Assembly (NCBI GenBank): GCA_963573385.1
Contig: CAUYLG010059250.1
Location: forward strand, 57,227 to 121,226
Reading direction: 5' to 3'
Length of the DNA stretch: 64,000 bases
DNA from: Cacajao melanocephalus
Lineage: Eukaryota > Chordata > Mammalia > Primates > Pitheciidae
Both the position numbers and the translations under genes were made by a program. Shown piece after piece: positions 23,814-35,810 of the stretch (position 1 is the stretch's first letter; each line of letters starts with the position of its first letter). The notes under the pieces were generated by a model. The model did no database searches, was not told where the DNA came from, and saw only the letters and a program-made list of their open reading frames with translations.

Positions 23814-25924
23814 AACCATTTGATAAACATGCTGTCTCTGAAAATTGTTCTTGCAACAGAGGTCATTCTTTCACTTTAAAAGAAATAGAATATGTTTCAG
23901 AAAATAGGCAGGACAACAGTTTAGGATTTCTGTGAATACAATTTTTTTTTTAAGGCAGAGTGTAAATACACTGAAAATTGCACACCTCCTGATTGTGTTG
24001 AGTGTTTTGGTTTCTAAAATAGCTCTATTGAAGAGCTACTTAGGTCACAAGCAAATACGTGTTGCATTTCATATTTGTGGCAATGAATTCTCAGCTTAGT
24101 AGTTTTTTGCTACCAGGGTGTTGGAGGTTGCTCTTCCATAATTACTATATATCTGTCAGAACCTATGGGTGTATCTATTCTTAGTAAAAGTAATAGTCAA
24201 CTGTCAAGATGATTAGTTTTCTAGAGCTCTTTTTGTGCCTGGTAATACAGAGACCAATAGGACTAAAATTGTTTGTAGTAATTTGAGAACCTCATGTACA
24301 CAACTGAATATATATTTATTATCATGAAAGAAAAGTTTGCTGATTTTTATCCCACTTCCCCAGAGTTCTGTATTTTTTGACCAAAGTAAAAATGTCAAAA
24401 TAGCTCACATTTCCAGACCAGAAGAGTTTAGATTCACCAAAAACTGAAACTAACAATGGCTATGCTTGGAATTTTTTTTTCACACTCTAATTCCTGTGTG
24501 GATCTCTCTATGGTGATTTGTTTTAGGTGTTACACTGGCAATGTGTCATCAGGTCTCCCAGGTCGGAATTCTTCCTGTATACCACGTGTAGGTTAACTAT
24601 TCTGAGAGTCTTCGTAGGTTCTGACTCGCTTTTATCTGCATGTGCTTTAGACTATGCATGCAAAGTGTTGATTTGCAGACATGAAACTCCCCTACATTTC
24701 ATTAGGATACATATACTAAGAATACAGGCTGGATAGGAATACTATGCTTTATGACACAACACCCAGTTCAGATATAAAACTGAATATAAAATATTTTAGC
24801 AATGTAATACATTAGCTGTTACTGTGGGAATAGATGAGAAGAAACGTGAGTAGCCCTGGCCTTGTTAATTTCCACTTGGAGCTACCGTTAATTTGGCTAC
24901 ATTACATATTGCAAGGATCATAATATTTGGATAGGATTTTTCATCGCCAAAACTCAAGAGAATTAAACTGTATATACTGTTTAATAGTACTAACATCTCA
25001 TCTTGAGCAAGCAGAACACAGAGGGGTTAAATTACTTTCATAGATTCGTAAAAGTGGGGGTTTCAGTGAGGTTTTTGGTTATAAAACTCTGGCAGGTTTA
25101 ATGAAGTCCTCATGGGGACTTTCTTGCATAATTTGAAACCAGATAAAGCAGACAAAGTTTTCAGGTTCAGTCAAGATGCAAGGTAGTTTTCTCACAATGT
25201 AAAGTTTGTGCATTTTCTCCCCATTTTTAAGAGATTCTTGGATGACATCAACGATTTATGTAGAAACATCAAGCTAATAAGATGGACAGTTTTTATCCAA
25301 ATCATCTCAAAACCCTAAAGGATTTTTCTTATGCCCAGAAGTTGTATTTTGGCTGCATAACTGATTCTTCTGCTGCCCTTCTAAATCAATAACTGTTAGC
25401 ATTGTTCAGCATAATTCAAAGCATATTTAAGATACGTTCTTGGAGAAGTTTCTTCAAATTCAAGGCTAATCCAGTATAAAGGAAACCTTTGTCTATGGCT
25501 TTCAGAAACAAGACTGCTGACAGACTGAAAATAGTGACACCCTTAAGATAACAAATACCACGACAGTTACAATTGCATTAAATTTTTAAAAGCATCATTG
25601 TAAAGTTTTTAATGGATAGGCTTCCAAACCAGTGGAACCCTTAAAATTAGATGACAGCACAAAAGGAATGGAGAGAGTGTAATCAGATCAGTTCTAAAGG
25701 AAACTACGTAGGATCCTAGTTTTAATGTATACAAAGTGTCTACAACAGCAGGGTGCAAAAGGCCCCATCCCACCCAAGGTAGACTGTTCTAATTCACGTC
25801 AGAGGCCCTGGATATACTCTTCTCAAATCCTGCCTTAAGGTTCCCTGCAAATAAATCACACTACTAAAACATTCTGACTTTTTTTCCATTCTTCCTTCCC
25901 ATGTTCTTTCTAAACTAACTTTCT

Positions 25925-26020
25925 TTAATGGATGTTTATTTCCTGCAAACAAACTATGTACCAAGCATGGTCTGAGGTTCTTGGGATCTAGCACTGCCTT
26001 GTCCCTTGAGCCTTCTTATA
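25925..26020 (-). mobile_element. L2 LINE 3'-end remnant
   Basis: AATGGATGTTTATTTCCTGC, ACTATGTACCAAGCATGGTC and ATCTAGCACTGCCTTGTCCC match the antisense L2 end. Confidence 0.55.
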
Positions 26021-26304
26021 CAAATACCATGGGGGCGTAGAGGTTGGCATCCTTCACACTATATGTGAGTTTGTTTTTCATGTTGCTTCTCTCAACAGCA
26101 GCTAGTGGTGGTACCAGGACAGTATCTTCAGGTGACCGAGATGGTTCAGGGCATGTATACACGTGTGCATGTGAGTACATGCGTATTTTGTGTTCCAAGA
26201 GTACAATTCTTAGTTCTTTTTGAGGACTTCCTTATGTTTCATGTTGGGAATCCTCTTTCTCATTCACAAGTGCCTAAAATCATGTCTGGTACATGGCAGG
26301 TACT

Positions 26305-26325
26305 GAAAAAAAAAAAAAAAAAAAA
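26305..26325 (+). repeat. Poly(A) tract
   Basis: About 21 A in a row after GGCAGGTACTG. No clear retrocopy lies upstream; the neighbouring text looks like an L2 remnant. Confidence 0.85.
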
Positions 26326-27339
26326 AGCTGCCGAATGCATGGAGATTGGGCAAAATGGTCAAATCAGCAGACTTCCCCAGAGCCCTTTTTCTGTTCTAGT
26401 GATTTTCTCATTCGAAATGCCTCAACATACACATCTTCAGCTCATCACCCAGTTTCTTCCCTTCCCCGCAAATCATAATCTAGACTCAGGTCTTGTGCTT
26501 ACCTTACATCCTAAATCCAAATAATAAAATGCAGACTGATGAGTATTGTTTCCCTCTCAAAGGCATTTGCTTCCTAACAGGGAAGGGAAGTTTAAGAGAA
26601 GGACTTTTCCAAAACAATGGCCAGAAGTTAGGGATTGTCACTGAGCATTCCTAACTCCTGAGAGCCTTGGGAGTAAAGTTCTCGTTTTACTTTCTAGGCT
26701 CCACCGCCCAAAGCTGAATGCAGTACATCAGCCCACTTGCAACCCCAGTTCTTGCAGCTAGTGGGTTTCCACTGCAAAGCGTATTTATATTCGTGATCCT
26801 CGAGGTCTGATTACAACTTCAGGTTTGGTCTCTGTAACTTTGATTATACTTTTCTTCATCCTTTAATCAAGCTCAGATTGCTCCAGATGCAAAACAGAAT
26901 GAGCAGAAGGTGAGGATTGTGAGTGTGCAAAGAAAAACTTAGCTTTCCAGACTTTTGGCTCTTTGTCAGAGCTATCTGTAAAGACTTTTTTTTTTTTTAA
27001 ATAGTTCTTTTTTGGTACCCCACATCATCACACTGCTCCTCTCCTGTGGCCAGATCCTGCACTATACACCATTGTTAAATACTAATAGGAAACTTAAAAG
27101 ATGTTCTCTTGCGAGACAACAGGTGGCCACTGCAATCTCCAGCTCTGATTGGTGGAAAGGCCACAGGCGCCCAGTGGCCAGAGAAAGGGCCTCCACTTCT
27201 GCGTTTCAAGAACTTACTCAATGGGGTGTTGTCCTGATAATATCTCAGCTCACTGTCAATTTGTGCAACCTGCTGGGCCATTAGGGAGCGCCGCTGGGCT
27301 GTCAACGTTAAATGGAGACTAGGGAGGGGAGACCAAAGC

Positions 27340-27357
27340 TTTTTTTTTGGGGGGGGG
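27340..27357 (+). repeat. T9G9 homopolymer junction
   Basis: Nine T followed by nine G, about 0.8 kb upstream of the CpG island. Confidence 0.9.
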
Positions 27358-28503
27358 ATCGGAGTCAACCCAGGGACAATGTTAGCAGTTGTTTCTTTCC
27401 TGAATGCACACTGCTCTCCCACGCAGTCTCCAGACCCAACTTTTTGATAGGAGAAAAGCTAATACATAAACTTTTACCTAACTGAAGTTTATTTTTTTCT
27501 GCTCCGTTCCAGAAAGATAATATTGAGTGAAGGTACACACACAGGTGTCACAAGCCAGATCTACTTTGGAGAACAGAAGAAATGAAAACCCACGTCATGC
27601 TTGTCTGAAAAAGCTCAGGCCTGGGCCAGCAAGGTGTGACTGGGGGACGAAACTCTTAGCGAGTGTCATAGGAAATATTTCAAAATGTCTCCATTCTGGT
27701 TAGAGTAGCTCGCAGATAACTAAATTGGGGAGGGCGCAGATCTCACGGCCTCTCCACAATGTTCCCATCTAGTATAAAGCCCCTTCCCTTCCGCAAGGCT
27801 GAGGGCCAAACTCAAATTAACCCAAAGCAATAAAGTCGATGAGAAAAAACAAATAAAAAAATGGAGCTTAAGAAAGAGAAAGGAAGAAAGAGGGGTGGAT
27901 GAGTGCAGAGTGGGGAAGTTAATCAGCCAGAACCTTTTAGGAAAATAGGGACATTTTCTCTCCAAGAGCAGTGAATGATCCGCCTAGATCCAGTTACTCA
28001 AATGCCTTTCGAATACAAACAAGAGCAAAGAGAATATGAAGAGAACCGACACGAGGCTTCACCTGGAAAGCTTCAAGTCCGCCTACCTGTGAAAGGTCAG
28101 GCCCCAACACCCTTTCTGGGAAATCCCACAGGTGAACTTGGGGTCCCAGCTCCCGGCTACCAGGAGACACTCGTGCAGGTTGGCGTCTGGGTTAGGTGTG
28201 TCCACGCAGGGGACATTCGAGGGGCAAGACGGGGTTGAGGAGAAAGGCCCGGGGATAGGCACCCACGAGGAAGGAAGGGGGGCGTGGGGAGGAAAGCGAC
28301 GGGAAGGGAGCAGACGGCGTGGGGATGCCGCGGCCCGGGGAAGCGGTGGTCGCGCAGGAGGAGGGTGGGACACGCGGGACGCAGGGCTGGCGTCCGCTTC
28401 GGCCGAGGAAAGGAGGGGAGAGAGGAGCGCTCCGAGGCAGCGGGGACAAAGAGGACCGGAGCGGGAAGGGGGGCGAGGTGGGGAGAAGAGGGGCCCCGGA
28501 GAG

Positions 28504-28627
28504 GGGGCGGCCGCCGCGCGGGTGATGGGGCCGGCAGGGCGGGGTGGGCGCGCCCGGAGGCGGTCCGGGCCGAGGAGCGCACCGGCGGGGCGGGCGGCGC
28601 GCCAGCTGCCCGCGGTGGGAGGGGCGG
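28504..28627 (+). promoter_or_regulatory. GC-box cluster (SP/KLF sites) in the TOX3 island
   Basis: GGGGCGG occurs at 28504-28510 and 28621-28627, with further GGGCGG-type cores between them (for example 28537-28544). They lie about 0.5-0.6 kb upstream of the ATG. Such clusters are standard SP1/KLF sites in TATA-less promoters; occupancy is inferred only. Confidence 0.6.
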
Positions 28628-29114
28628 AGCGGCGGCGGCGCGGGGAGGGGACCGGCGGCGGAGGCAGGAGGGGGAGAAGGAGGGGAGGGGCCGGGCCCCT
28701 TGTCTCCGCGGCTTGTCTCCTCAGTCCGCCCGGGGAGGAGGAGGAGGAGCGGGGCCAGCTGCCACCGCCTTCGCCGCCGTCCCAGCCTCGCCCAGCGCAC
28801 CTGAACTCTCCGCGCCGCCCCGGGCCCCCGCGCCGCGCCCTGCGCCCTCGGCGCCCGGCCCGCACGCAGCGCTGCCTCGGTGCCCCGGCGGGGCGCGTCC
28901 CCCGGGCCGCCTCCCGCTCTCCCGCGGTTCGCGTGGCCGCGCCTTTGTGTGCGGCGGCCGCCGCTCCCGGGCTCCGGTCGCGGCGCCGCTCCGGCCGCTA
29001 GTCCCGCGCGCCGCCCCCGGGCGCCCCCGACGGTGGATCTAGCGGCGGCGAGGAGGCTGGTCCCGGCCCCGGCGAACCCCAGCCTCGGCCCCCGGCACCG
29101 GGCCCGGCTCCGGC

Positions 29115-29201
29115 ATGGATGTGAGGTTCTACCCCGCGGCGGCCGGGGACCCTGCCAGCCTGGACTTCGCGCAGTGCCTGGGGTACTACGGCTACAGCAA
29201 G
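29115..29201 (+). CDS. TOX3: TOX3 first coding exon (N-terminal 29 codons, partial gene)
   Basis: The exon encodes 29 residues beginning [18 protein letters not shown] and ending GYYGYSK, which I recognise as the N-terminus of TOX3 isoform 1. The paralogue TOX shares only the first MDVRFYP and then diverges. TOX3 is a nuclear HMG-box protein that binds CREB, CBP and CITED1 and drives calcium-responsive transcription; it is expressed in brain and luminal breast epithelium. This exon is part of the N-terminal transactivation region; the HMG box and the glutamine-rich tail are in later exons outside the window. Start choice: G at -3 and G at +4 give a strong Kozak context, and an in-frame TAG lies 75 nt upstream (29040-29042) with no other in-frame ATG between. 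The last codon AAG is followed at once by a GT donor (GTGACC, 29202-29207), so the intron is phase 0. Reading through the donor would give a spurious 100-residue frame. Confidence 0.95.
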
Positions 29202-29859
29202 GTGACCGGGCCGGGCCGGGCCGGGCTGGAGGGCGGCGGGGCGGGGGCCACCTCCCCATCCCGGGCGAGCCCCGCGCTCGGGCTCACCGCCTGCTGCACT
29301 TTTCTTTCGCCTCTTTCCTCCCCTGTCTGTCTACTCCTTTACCTTTGCGCCTTCTTCTCTGTCCAACTCTCCCCGATTCTCTTTCAGCCCCATCCCACCC
29401 CGCTTTTTGTCCCCTAGCCGGAGCTCCCCTCGGCCCCTCCGCCCCCTCCCACCTCCCCGCCAGACTCTCCTTTACTGCCCCAAGGAAGCGAAGAGCAGCC
29501 CAAGGACTGAACGAGGGGCTCGCGTGTGATTCTTTGTTGCTGTTGTTAGTAAACACGATCGCAGCCCCCCTGGAGTGAATGGGGGGCAACGCAGGGGTCT
29601 CTGATCTCCTGGTCCGACGATCTTGCCCTCCCCCACCCCCAGTCCTTCTTACCTCCCCCATCCACTCGCGAGCCGGCCTCCGTGCAGCTTACGGACGGAA
29701 AGGAACAAACTTTTTAGTATGCCTTGGGCAGGGAAGTAGGGGGAAGTGGTGGGACCCCGCAGGTGGCCTTTGCTGCCCTTTTGCTAGGGCCCTTGGGACC
29801 TCGGAACCGAGTTCCCCGGCCCTCCCCGCTTAGCGCAAGTGGCTTCTCTCCTCTCATTA

Positions 29860-29877
29860 TTTTTTTTTGGGGGGGGG
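29860..29877 (+). repeat. T9G9 homopolymer junction
   Basis: The same T9G9 tract as at 27340-27357, just past the 3' edge of the CpG island. Confidence 0.9.
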
Positions 29878-32424
29878 TAAGTTTTGCATTTCGGGGAGAT
29901 CGGGATTAGAGAACTCCACACCACACCCTGGGGTCACGCCACCTTCTCCACCTTCCTCTGCACCAACCTCAGGGACCCAGCGTTCTAGGTGGCGAGGTGG
30001 ACCTCAGAAGGGCAGCAGGCGCCGCTTGGAGTAGTGAGGCTGGCGGGAGTCGCAGGCTGCGCGGAACTCCCCCCACCCCTCGGCGTCCTCTGTCCTTCCT
30101 GAAACCCCCAGCGCCGAATTTGCCGAAAACATCACCCTGAGGGTGAGATTCAGAGAAGCAGCCGGGCTCTAGAAGGCCTGTGCCTTTTGAATGCGGTTTC
30201 TTTCCCCTTCCCCCTGCTCCTCCCTCCTCCCTCCCTTTTTCTTTCAAATAGTAGTTTGTTTATGATTGCTTGGATAACAGGAGGAAATAAGGAGCCTGCT
30301 GAAAGAAAGGTGCTAAACAAAACTAATGAATAAATAACAGGACGATGAGGAATTACATCTAGAGTGAGGAACACTTTGCTGTGCCCCGTGGCTGATGGAG
30401 GCTCGTGTTCCTTTCTATTTGTTTATACTCCGTTCCCAACTCCAGTGCTGAAGTTTGTAAAAGACCATTAGGGTCTCTCTTACTCGCCCTCCCGTGTCAT
30501 CATCGACCAGCTCCGCGTCTGGCACAGAGGGGCCTCCCAACAAGTATAGATCGAGGGGACTTTATCCCGTGTGATTTAACCCTTTGGTGGTTGGAGCGTT
30601 CCTGCTCTCCGAATTCCAAGGGCTATGCTAAGCATTTAAAGAGAAGCCAGGAAAGGCCGATCGCTGGAGACATTAAGGATTAGTTTGTGGCCTCTGATTT
30701 TGGATTTACTCAGGTTATTAAATGCTTTAAAAAGTCCCCCATGTATGCTCAGTCAGGGACTTAGGCAGCTTAATTAAGTATGTAGTTTTTCTGAGAATCC
30801 ACCTAATTGTTCCAGTGGGGTATTATTTATCTCCTTACAAGTTAGCATGTGGATGCAAGTCTTGTATAAACTGGGCATGCCCTTATTTTTGGAAGCCATT
30901 ACCTTGCCTAATGTAACTCCTTCTTTCGCTGATTTAAGATCGGCAACACTCGAATGACACCAAAATAGAAACCTATTGTACAAATGCAGTCACTGCAATG
31001 CGTGGCAAATCTCTGTTCACTGGAATCCCAAGGGTACTTCAAGGGACCAGAGGAAATTGGGGGTGTTTTGTGTGTGTCTCTTTTTATTTTCTGAGAAAGG
31101 CTATTTTGAGTCTATTTAAGCTCAGAACATTTATTTCAGAGAGGGCATATAAAGCTTGGAAACAGACATTATTTATTGAGGTGCTTGTTCAGCTTCAGGA
31201 GTGTGAATGCAAGTTGGTTTACTGTCGTGTTTTCTTAATGCAGCTATTTGCCTGAAATAACTTGCTTTCTTGGTAATTTAGCAATCTGATCATCATCAGT
31301 GCTCTGTGTACCCAAGTTATGAAAGTTAGACACAGCGCTTAATATTGGTAGGAATCAAATTATACTTATTATAAGGGATGTTTGCATTTACTTCCTTGCA
31401 GATAAAAATATAACTGTCTTTAAACTGAGCCACAATACTATATTTTGCTACTCTGAATTTCAGAAGTGAAAAACAATTTTATTTCCCATTAACTTTTTTC
31501 TTAATACAGAGAATATAGTAGAAGAGGAAGTATTAACTTTATGGGTATAAAGCAGCAAGTGCTAATTAAAGGTTTATAGCATTTTTTTCACAGCTAATTT
31601 GTGTGTCTGAAGTGGTGGTGTTCAATATAGGTTTATACTGAAAATGCAAAAACTAGCACATAAAGACATGCATTAATTTTTTTGAAAATACCTAAATTAT
31701 TAAGTAATCTCTAAAGGTTTAACTTTTGATGACGTGTATTATCTTTCTGGATGGGAAATGATGGATTTCAAAGAAAGTATGTTTCTGCCCTCTCGTGTTT
31801 TAATGACCATCTGGGAAACTTTAGAAGAAACACAGAACTCTTGGCTCTAGGCTTAGCAAGTGAAAGTTAGAGCTTATCTTTAAATTTATTTACAAACCGT
31901 GAATAATAGGGTTTCATTCATTTCTGTCTTTAACAAATGACCAAAGTCCTTTGTATAAATTACATGCATGTGTATTATCTTTACATTCTGTGAGTATATG
32001 GATCCTTTTCAAATGTCAGTGCTCATGAAAGTGTACTGTGTCTGTGGAGAATGGATGAAAGAGTTTTGTGGGTTCAAAAGTCGTTGCAAGTAGGAGAATA
32101 ACTTCAAATAAAATATAGCCAGGATCATTAAAATCAGTTAATAATTCATGAACCAGCCACTGATGTATAAACTTAAAGTCATGACTGTTTCCTAAGGGCT
32201 AATTTCCCTTTTAATTTCAAGTAGAAAGTTGACTGAACATTTATTTTTCTGGTGTGGCTAACAAATTAAACGCTGTATATTAAGAAAAAAAAAAGAACTC
32301 ATTATGTTTCTCAAGTAAATTGGTGACTCTTTGACTCTATATTTGTAATTTTTCTTTCCTGGGTTCAATTTGTCTTTTCACCGGTAAGAAAATAATACAC
32401 AGAATATCAGTTCATAAATATAAT
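29878..32424. other. Start of intron 1, repeat-free
   Basis: GC content falls from the island to AT-rich intron by about 30.3 kb. No repeat or exon is recognised. Confidence 0.55.
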
Positions 32425-32655
32425 TTCAGTATCCCTAATCTGAAAATCTGAAAACCAACATACTCCAAAATCCAAAACGTTTATGAGCACGGATGTGACA
32501 AAGAAAATGCTCATTGGAACATTTTGGATTTCAGATTTTGGGATTAGGGATGCTGAACTGGTAAGTATAATGCAAATATTCCAAAATCCAAAGAACCCCT
32601 AAATCTGAAACTTCTAGTCCTAACCATTTCAGCTAAGGGATACTCAATCTGTAAC
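32425..32655. mobile_element. Tigger-type MITE with terminal inverted repeats
   Basis: The element starts near CAGTATCCCTAATCTGAAAA and ends with AGCTAAGGGATACTCAATCT, which are inverted relative to each other. Internal AGTATAATGCAAATATTCC and TGGATTTCAGATTTTGGGAT belong to a known human TcMar-Tigger-derived repeat. No transposase is encoded. Confidence 0.7.
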
Positions 32656-33947
32656 TATCAGAATTCTGCCATCCCAAAATAAGATACTGTATTTAGTGTG
32701 GATGTGAGGTGAAATCATAAAGTAGGTTATTAATGAAGTTGGACTAAACTCTAGTTACTAGCTTTTTCCGCATATTTTTGGGGCTTTTTCTTTTGAATTA
32801 TGGCTACTGACTCCTCACTTTTACGTAGATTAGTGCTATGTTGTTTTTATTCTATCAGTCCCAGACTTTGCTTTCTAATTATTATGTATATTATTTATTG
32901 ATCATTCTGCTTAATTAAGACACTCTTATATTATTGCTTTGACTCCATCTCATTGGGCTTCTGCCTTGGCTAGCTTGAAGGGCAAAAGAAACTGAAGGAT
33001 ATTCTGTCATTTGTCCACCTTCTTGGGGATCTTGGTTCAAATTGAGAACATATTGAGAGGCGAATTTGATTGAAACTCTTCTTAGATTGAGAGATTCCTA
33101 TATCCTATCATGACAGGTCTTCTCGTAAGATATTGAAGCCTCATTGTAAAAAAGAAGTAAGGTTTTTCTAAGAACTTTAGACCAGGGTTCATAAACTCAA
33201 TTGTCTCTAGAAACAGCAAGTTAGCCTACATGCAGATAGGGTTTGTGGCCAAGTGGAGAACATAACCCATTTAAAGGGGTAGCCTTGGTCCACATCAGTA
33301 GATTGTTGCCATGCCAACATTTGGGCCCAATGTCTCTACATTTCACAATTCTTTTCTCAAGAGAATGATAATCTGGATTTTTATGTGAATTATCATGAAT
33401 TTTAAATGTTGGAATCAATTAACAAAAAATAATTAAAAATCATTATGTGGGACCCTCAAAACATGCTTGTGTGCTGATTCCTACACTTCTTGTTGTAAAT
33501 TCATATATAGATGAGGGTCCAAACATAATTTTTTAATAAGTCATTTATGGTTTATGTGCAACTATGTGGACAATTCTACTCCCAAGTCCAACTATGTAGA
33601 CAGTTGAATAGAATGGAGTAGAACTGGGTAAAGAAATCTGTGACACCTGTGAAGAAGACTAGACTTACCACAGAATGGTTAGCTTCAGATTGGTACTCAG
33701 GGCCTTTTTAGAACCTTGGCATCTCTAAGCACTATTGATCTGAGCTCCCCACCATGCCCCATCAAACATTAAAATGTATCCACATCCTGCATTTAATCTA
33801 ATATGATATACCATATCCAAATTGATATGGATCAGTTGACTTACTTTTACATTTTGTAAACATTTAGCTTCACATCTGTTAGTTGTAATTTTGTAGTTTT
33901 CTGATGTTGTGTGGCCAGATTATTTTTTTCTTACATTTTAAGCATTG

Positions 33948-34167
33948 TTGTGGGCCCATAAGAAGTTTGCAGTTCTAAGTGTGCAGTCTAGTGATTAATG
34001 GATAAAACAGTCCTGCTGTTTCTAGCTAGAGGTCCACAAACTTTTCTGGGCTTTTGCTGAAGACCCTGTGCTCAGTAGAGACTAGCATATAGTTAGCCAA
34101 AGAAAATGAATTTTAGTCATTTTAAATGAAGTCGGTAAATGTATGTGGTCACAGTTTTCAAAGTATG
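33948..34167 (+). repeat. Local duplication, copy 1 (likely source)
   Basis: This 220-bp unit recurs at 35382-35619. Shared text includes TGGGCCCATAAGAAG, TGATTAATGGATAAAACAG and GAAAATGAATTTTAGTCATT. Its flanks are ordinary intron DNA, so it is probably the source. Confidence 0.9.
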
Positions 34168-34635
34168 TGTTGATATTTCAAGGAATCTCTACTTCATATC
34201 ACAAACTCAGCTAGATGTGAATCCACTTGAAGATTTGTTTAATCTGCAGAGTATTAAAAAAACTTGATTATCTATATCTAAAAAGCTTTGCACATAAATC
34301 TGGATTCCAGCTTTTCTTTAGAAATTTGACAACACTGAACCGATATCCTTATATGGCAACATCTGCTAGGTGTTCTTCAGATGTGCCTGTACCTCACAGT
34401 TCGTCATGATCTGCTTCACAGCCTGTCTCATATTCAGACCTTTTTAATCCTCTCAAGTCCTAGGAGGCTTCAAGTTTAAAGACTTTGATTAAGAGGAGAA
34501 GAAATTAAAGGAGAATCAAATGATGCTCAAACCCAATAAGGTTACTGTTACTAGACAAATTGCAGATCAAGTGCCACCTCATGCTACGTAGGGTAGTAGC
34601 CGAGATGGTAAAAAGTAATTTGTGATCATTTTGTA

Positions 34636-34800
34636 GAGCAGTGTCTCTGAAGCTTTACCATGCACAAGAACCACCTGGGAGCTTGTTATAACACAACTTT
34701 CGGACTTTACCTTTAGAGATTCTGATTCATGGGCCCAGGGCTGGGATCCCAGGCAATGCCAAGGTTGTGGGCCTGTAGACTCCACTTTGAGTAGCACATG
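34636..34800. mobile_element. MER5A-like hAT-Charlie MITE
   Basis: ACCACCTGGGAGCTTGTTAT, GATTCTGATTCATGGGCCCA and the closing CCACTTTGAGTAGCAC match MER5A. Confidence 0.7.
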
Positions 34801-34854
34801 ATGCAGAGGGCCTTCTATGGTAAGGTCAAGAGTTTGCTCTAAGTCTATCAATTA

Positions 34855-35150
34855 GAGTGTTTTCGGCTGCAGATAACAGAAAACTCAACAAACGGTAGCA
34901 TAAACCATAAAAGACACTTGTTTACCTTCAAAGAAGTCTTTAGGTTGGTAGTGCCAGGCTGTTTTGGATGGTTCAATCATGTTTTTAAGAGCCCTTCTTT
35001 GGTTTTCTTTTTATTCTGCTATGCCTGGAGGTTTAACAGTCTTCCCATGGCCACAAGTTGACTGCTATAGCTCTGAGCATCACATCCTCACATGAAAACA
35101 CATAAAATGAGAAGCAAGATGATTGTGGTGAGAGTGGTAGAAAAAGAGTA
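34855..35150. mobile_element. Medium-reiterated old repeat, family not named
   Basis: GCAGATAACAGAAAACTCAA, TAGCATAAACCATAAAAGAC and CCATGGCCACAAGTTGACTG match the same repeat family as 37675-38175. Confidence 0.4.
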
Positions 35151-35312
35151 CTTTCTCTTCCTGTACATCTCTTAGCATTGCCACATGAGCATAATTAATT
35201 GGTATTATGCCCTGTTAGCAAGGAAGAAGGCTGTTGGAAAGACAGCCAACAGTGTCTGCAACTGAGTGCATTTAAGAATATATATTTGTCTCAAAAATAT
35301 ATACATACATAG

Positions 35313-35381
35313 TTTTGAGACAGGGTCTTGGTGTGTCACCCAGGTTTGAGGGCAGTGACCATGGCTTACTGCACCCTTGAT
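35313..35381 (-). mobile_element. AluJ-type SINE, minus strand, first piece of a split element
   Basis: TTTTGAGACAGGGTCTTGG...TTACTGCACCCTTGA is the start of an antisense Alu. The element resumes at 35620 after a 238-bp foreign segment. Confidence 0.88.
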
Positions 35382-35619
35382 TTGTGGGCCCATAAGAAGC
35401 TTGCAGTTCTAAGTGTGGGGTCTGTAGTGATTAATGGATAAAACAGTTTTGCTCTCCCTAACTAGAGGTCCACAGACTCTTCCATTTGACCACTCCAGAG
35501 GCTGGGTTGTTGATGAAGACCCAGTGCTCAGTAGAATATAGTTAACCAAAGAAAATGAATTTTAGTCATTTTAAATGAAGTCAGTGAATGTATGTGGTTG
35601 TTTTAGTTTTCAAAGTATG
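35382..35619 (+). repeat. Local duplication, copy 2, inserted in an Alu
   Basis: A 238-bp direct copy of 33948-34167, with about 20 extra bp in the middle, interrupts the antisense Alu between 35381 and 35620. Confidence 0.9.
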
Positions 35620-35810
35620 AGGCCTCCTGAGTAGCTGGGACCACAGGTGTGTGTCATCATGCTTGGCTAACTTTTTCATATCATTTTTTTTTCAGAGATA
35701 GGGTCTTGCTATTTTGCCAGGGCTGTTCTTGAACTCCTGGCCTCCAGTGATGCTCCTGCCTTTGACCTCCCAAAGTGCTGAAATTACAGGTGTGAGCCAC
35801 TGTGCTGGCC
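35620..35810 (-). mobile_element. AluJ-type SINE, minus strand, second piece of a split element
   Basis: The Alu resumes at GGCCTCCTGAGTAGCTGGG and continues to GTGAGCCACTGTGCTGGCC. About 30 bp of the expected Alu between the two pieces is missing and is replaced by a copy of 33948-34167. Confidence 0.9.

Larger units (their letters stand above)
23814..28199. other. TOX3 proximal upstream region, repeat-poor
   Basis: Only a short L2 remnant, a poly(A) run and the T9G9 tract are recognised. The Alu-free state and closeness to the promoter make it a candidate proximal regulatory zone. Confidence 0.55.
28200..29700 (+). promoter_or_regulatory. TOX3: TOX3 promoter CpG island and 5' UTR
   Basis: This stretch is extremely G+C rich with dense CpG, unlike the AT-rich DNA on both sides. 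It contains GC boxes (GGGGCGG at 28504-28510 and 28621-28627), a GCGGCCGC at 28507-28514 and long GGA/GGC purine tracts. There is no convincing TATA box, as expected for a CpG-island promoter with dispersed transcription starts. It surrounds the TOX3 first coding exon, so part of it is 5' UTR. I cannot place the exact transcription start. Many long open frames on both strands here are by-products of the scarcity of stop codons in GC-rich DNA. Confidence 0.92.

Noticed and set aside
26105..26524. 139-codon frame with a poly-Lys run
   Set aside because: The Lys run is a genomic poly(A) tract; no domain, and no Kozak or splice support.
28100..28210. Possible non-coding first exon of an alternative TOX3 transcript with donors such as AAAGGTCAGG
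   Set aside because: Several GT sites are possible and none stands out; no evidence chooses between them.
28083..29259. Several overlapping open frames of 140-355 codons on both strands in the CpG island
   Set aside because: They are rich in Arg, Pro, Gly and Ala, overlap in all phases and reflect the lack of AT-rich stop codons. Only the 29-codon TOX3 exon has recognisable protein and splice support.
29115..29417. 100-residue frame continuing past the TOX3 exon
   Set aside because: It reads through the GTGACC donor into the intron; the real exon ends at 29201.
32425..32655. Inverted-repeat element as a possible regulatory RNA hairpin
   Set aside because: Its sequence matches a dispersed Tigger-derived MITE, which explains the inverted repeats.
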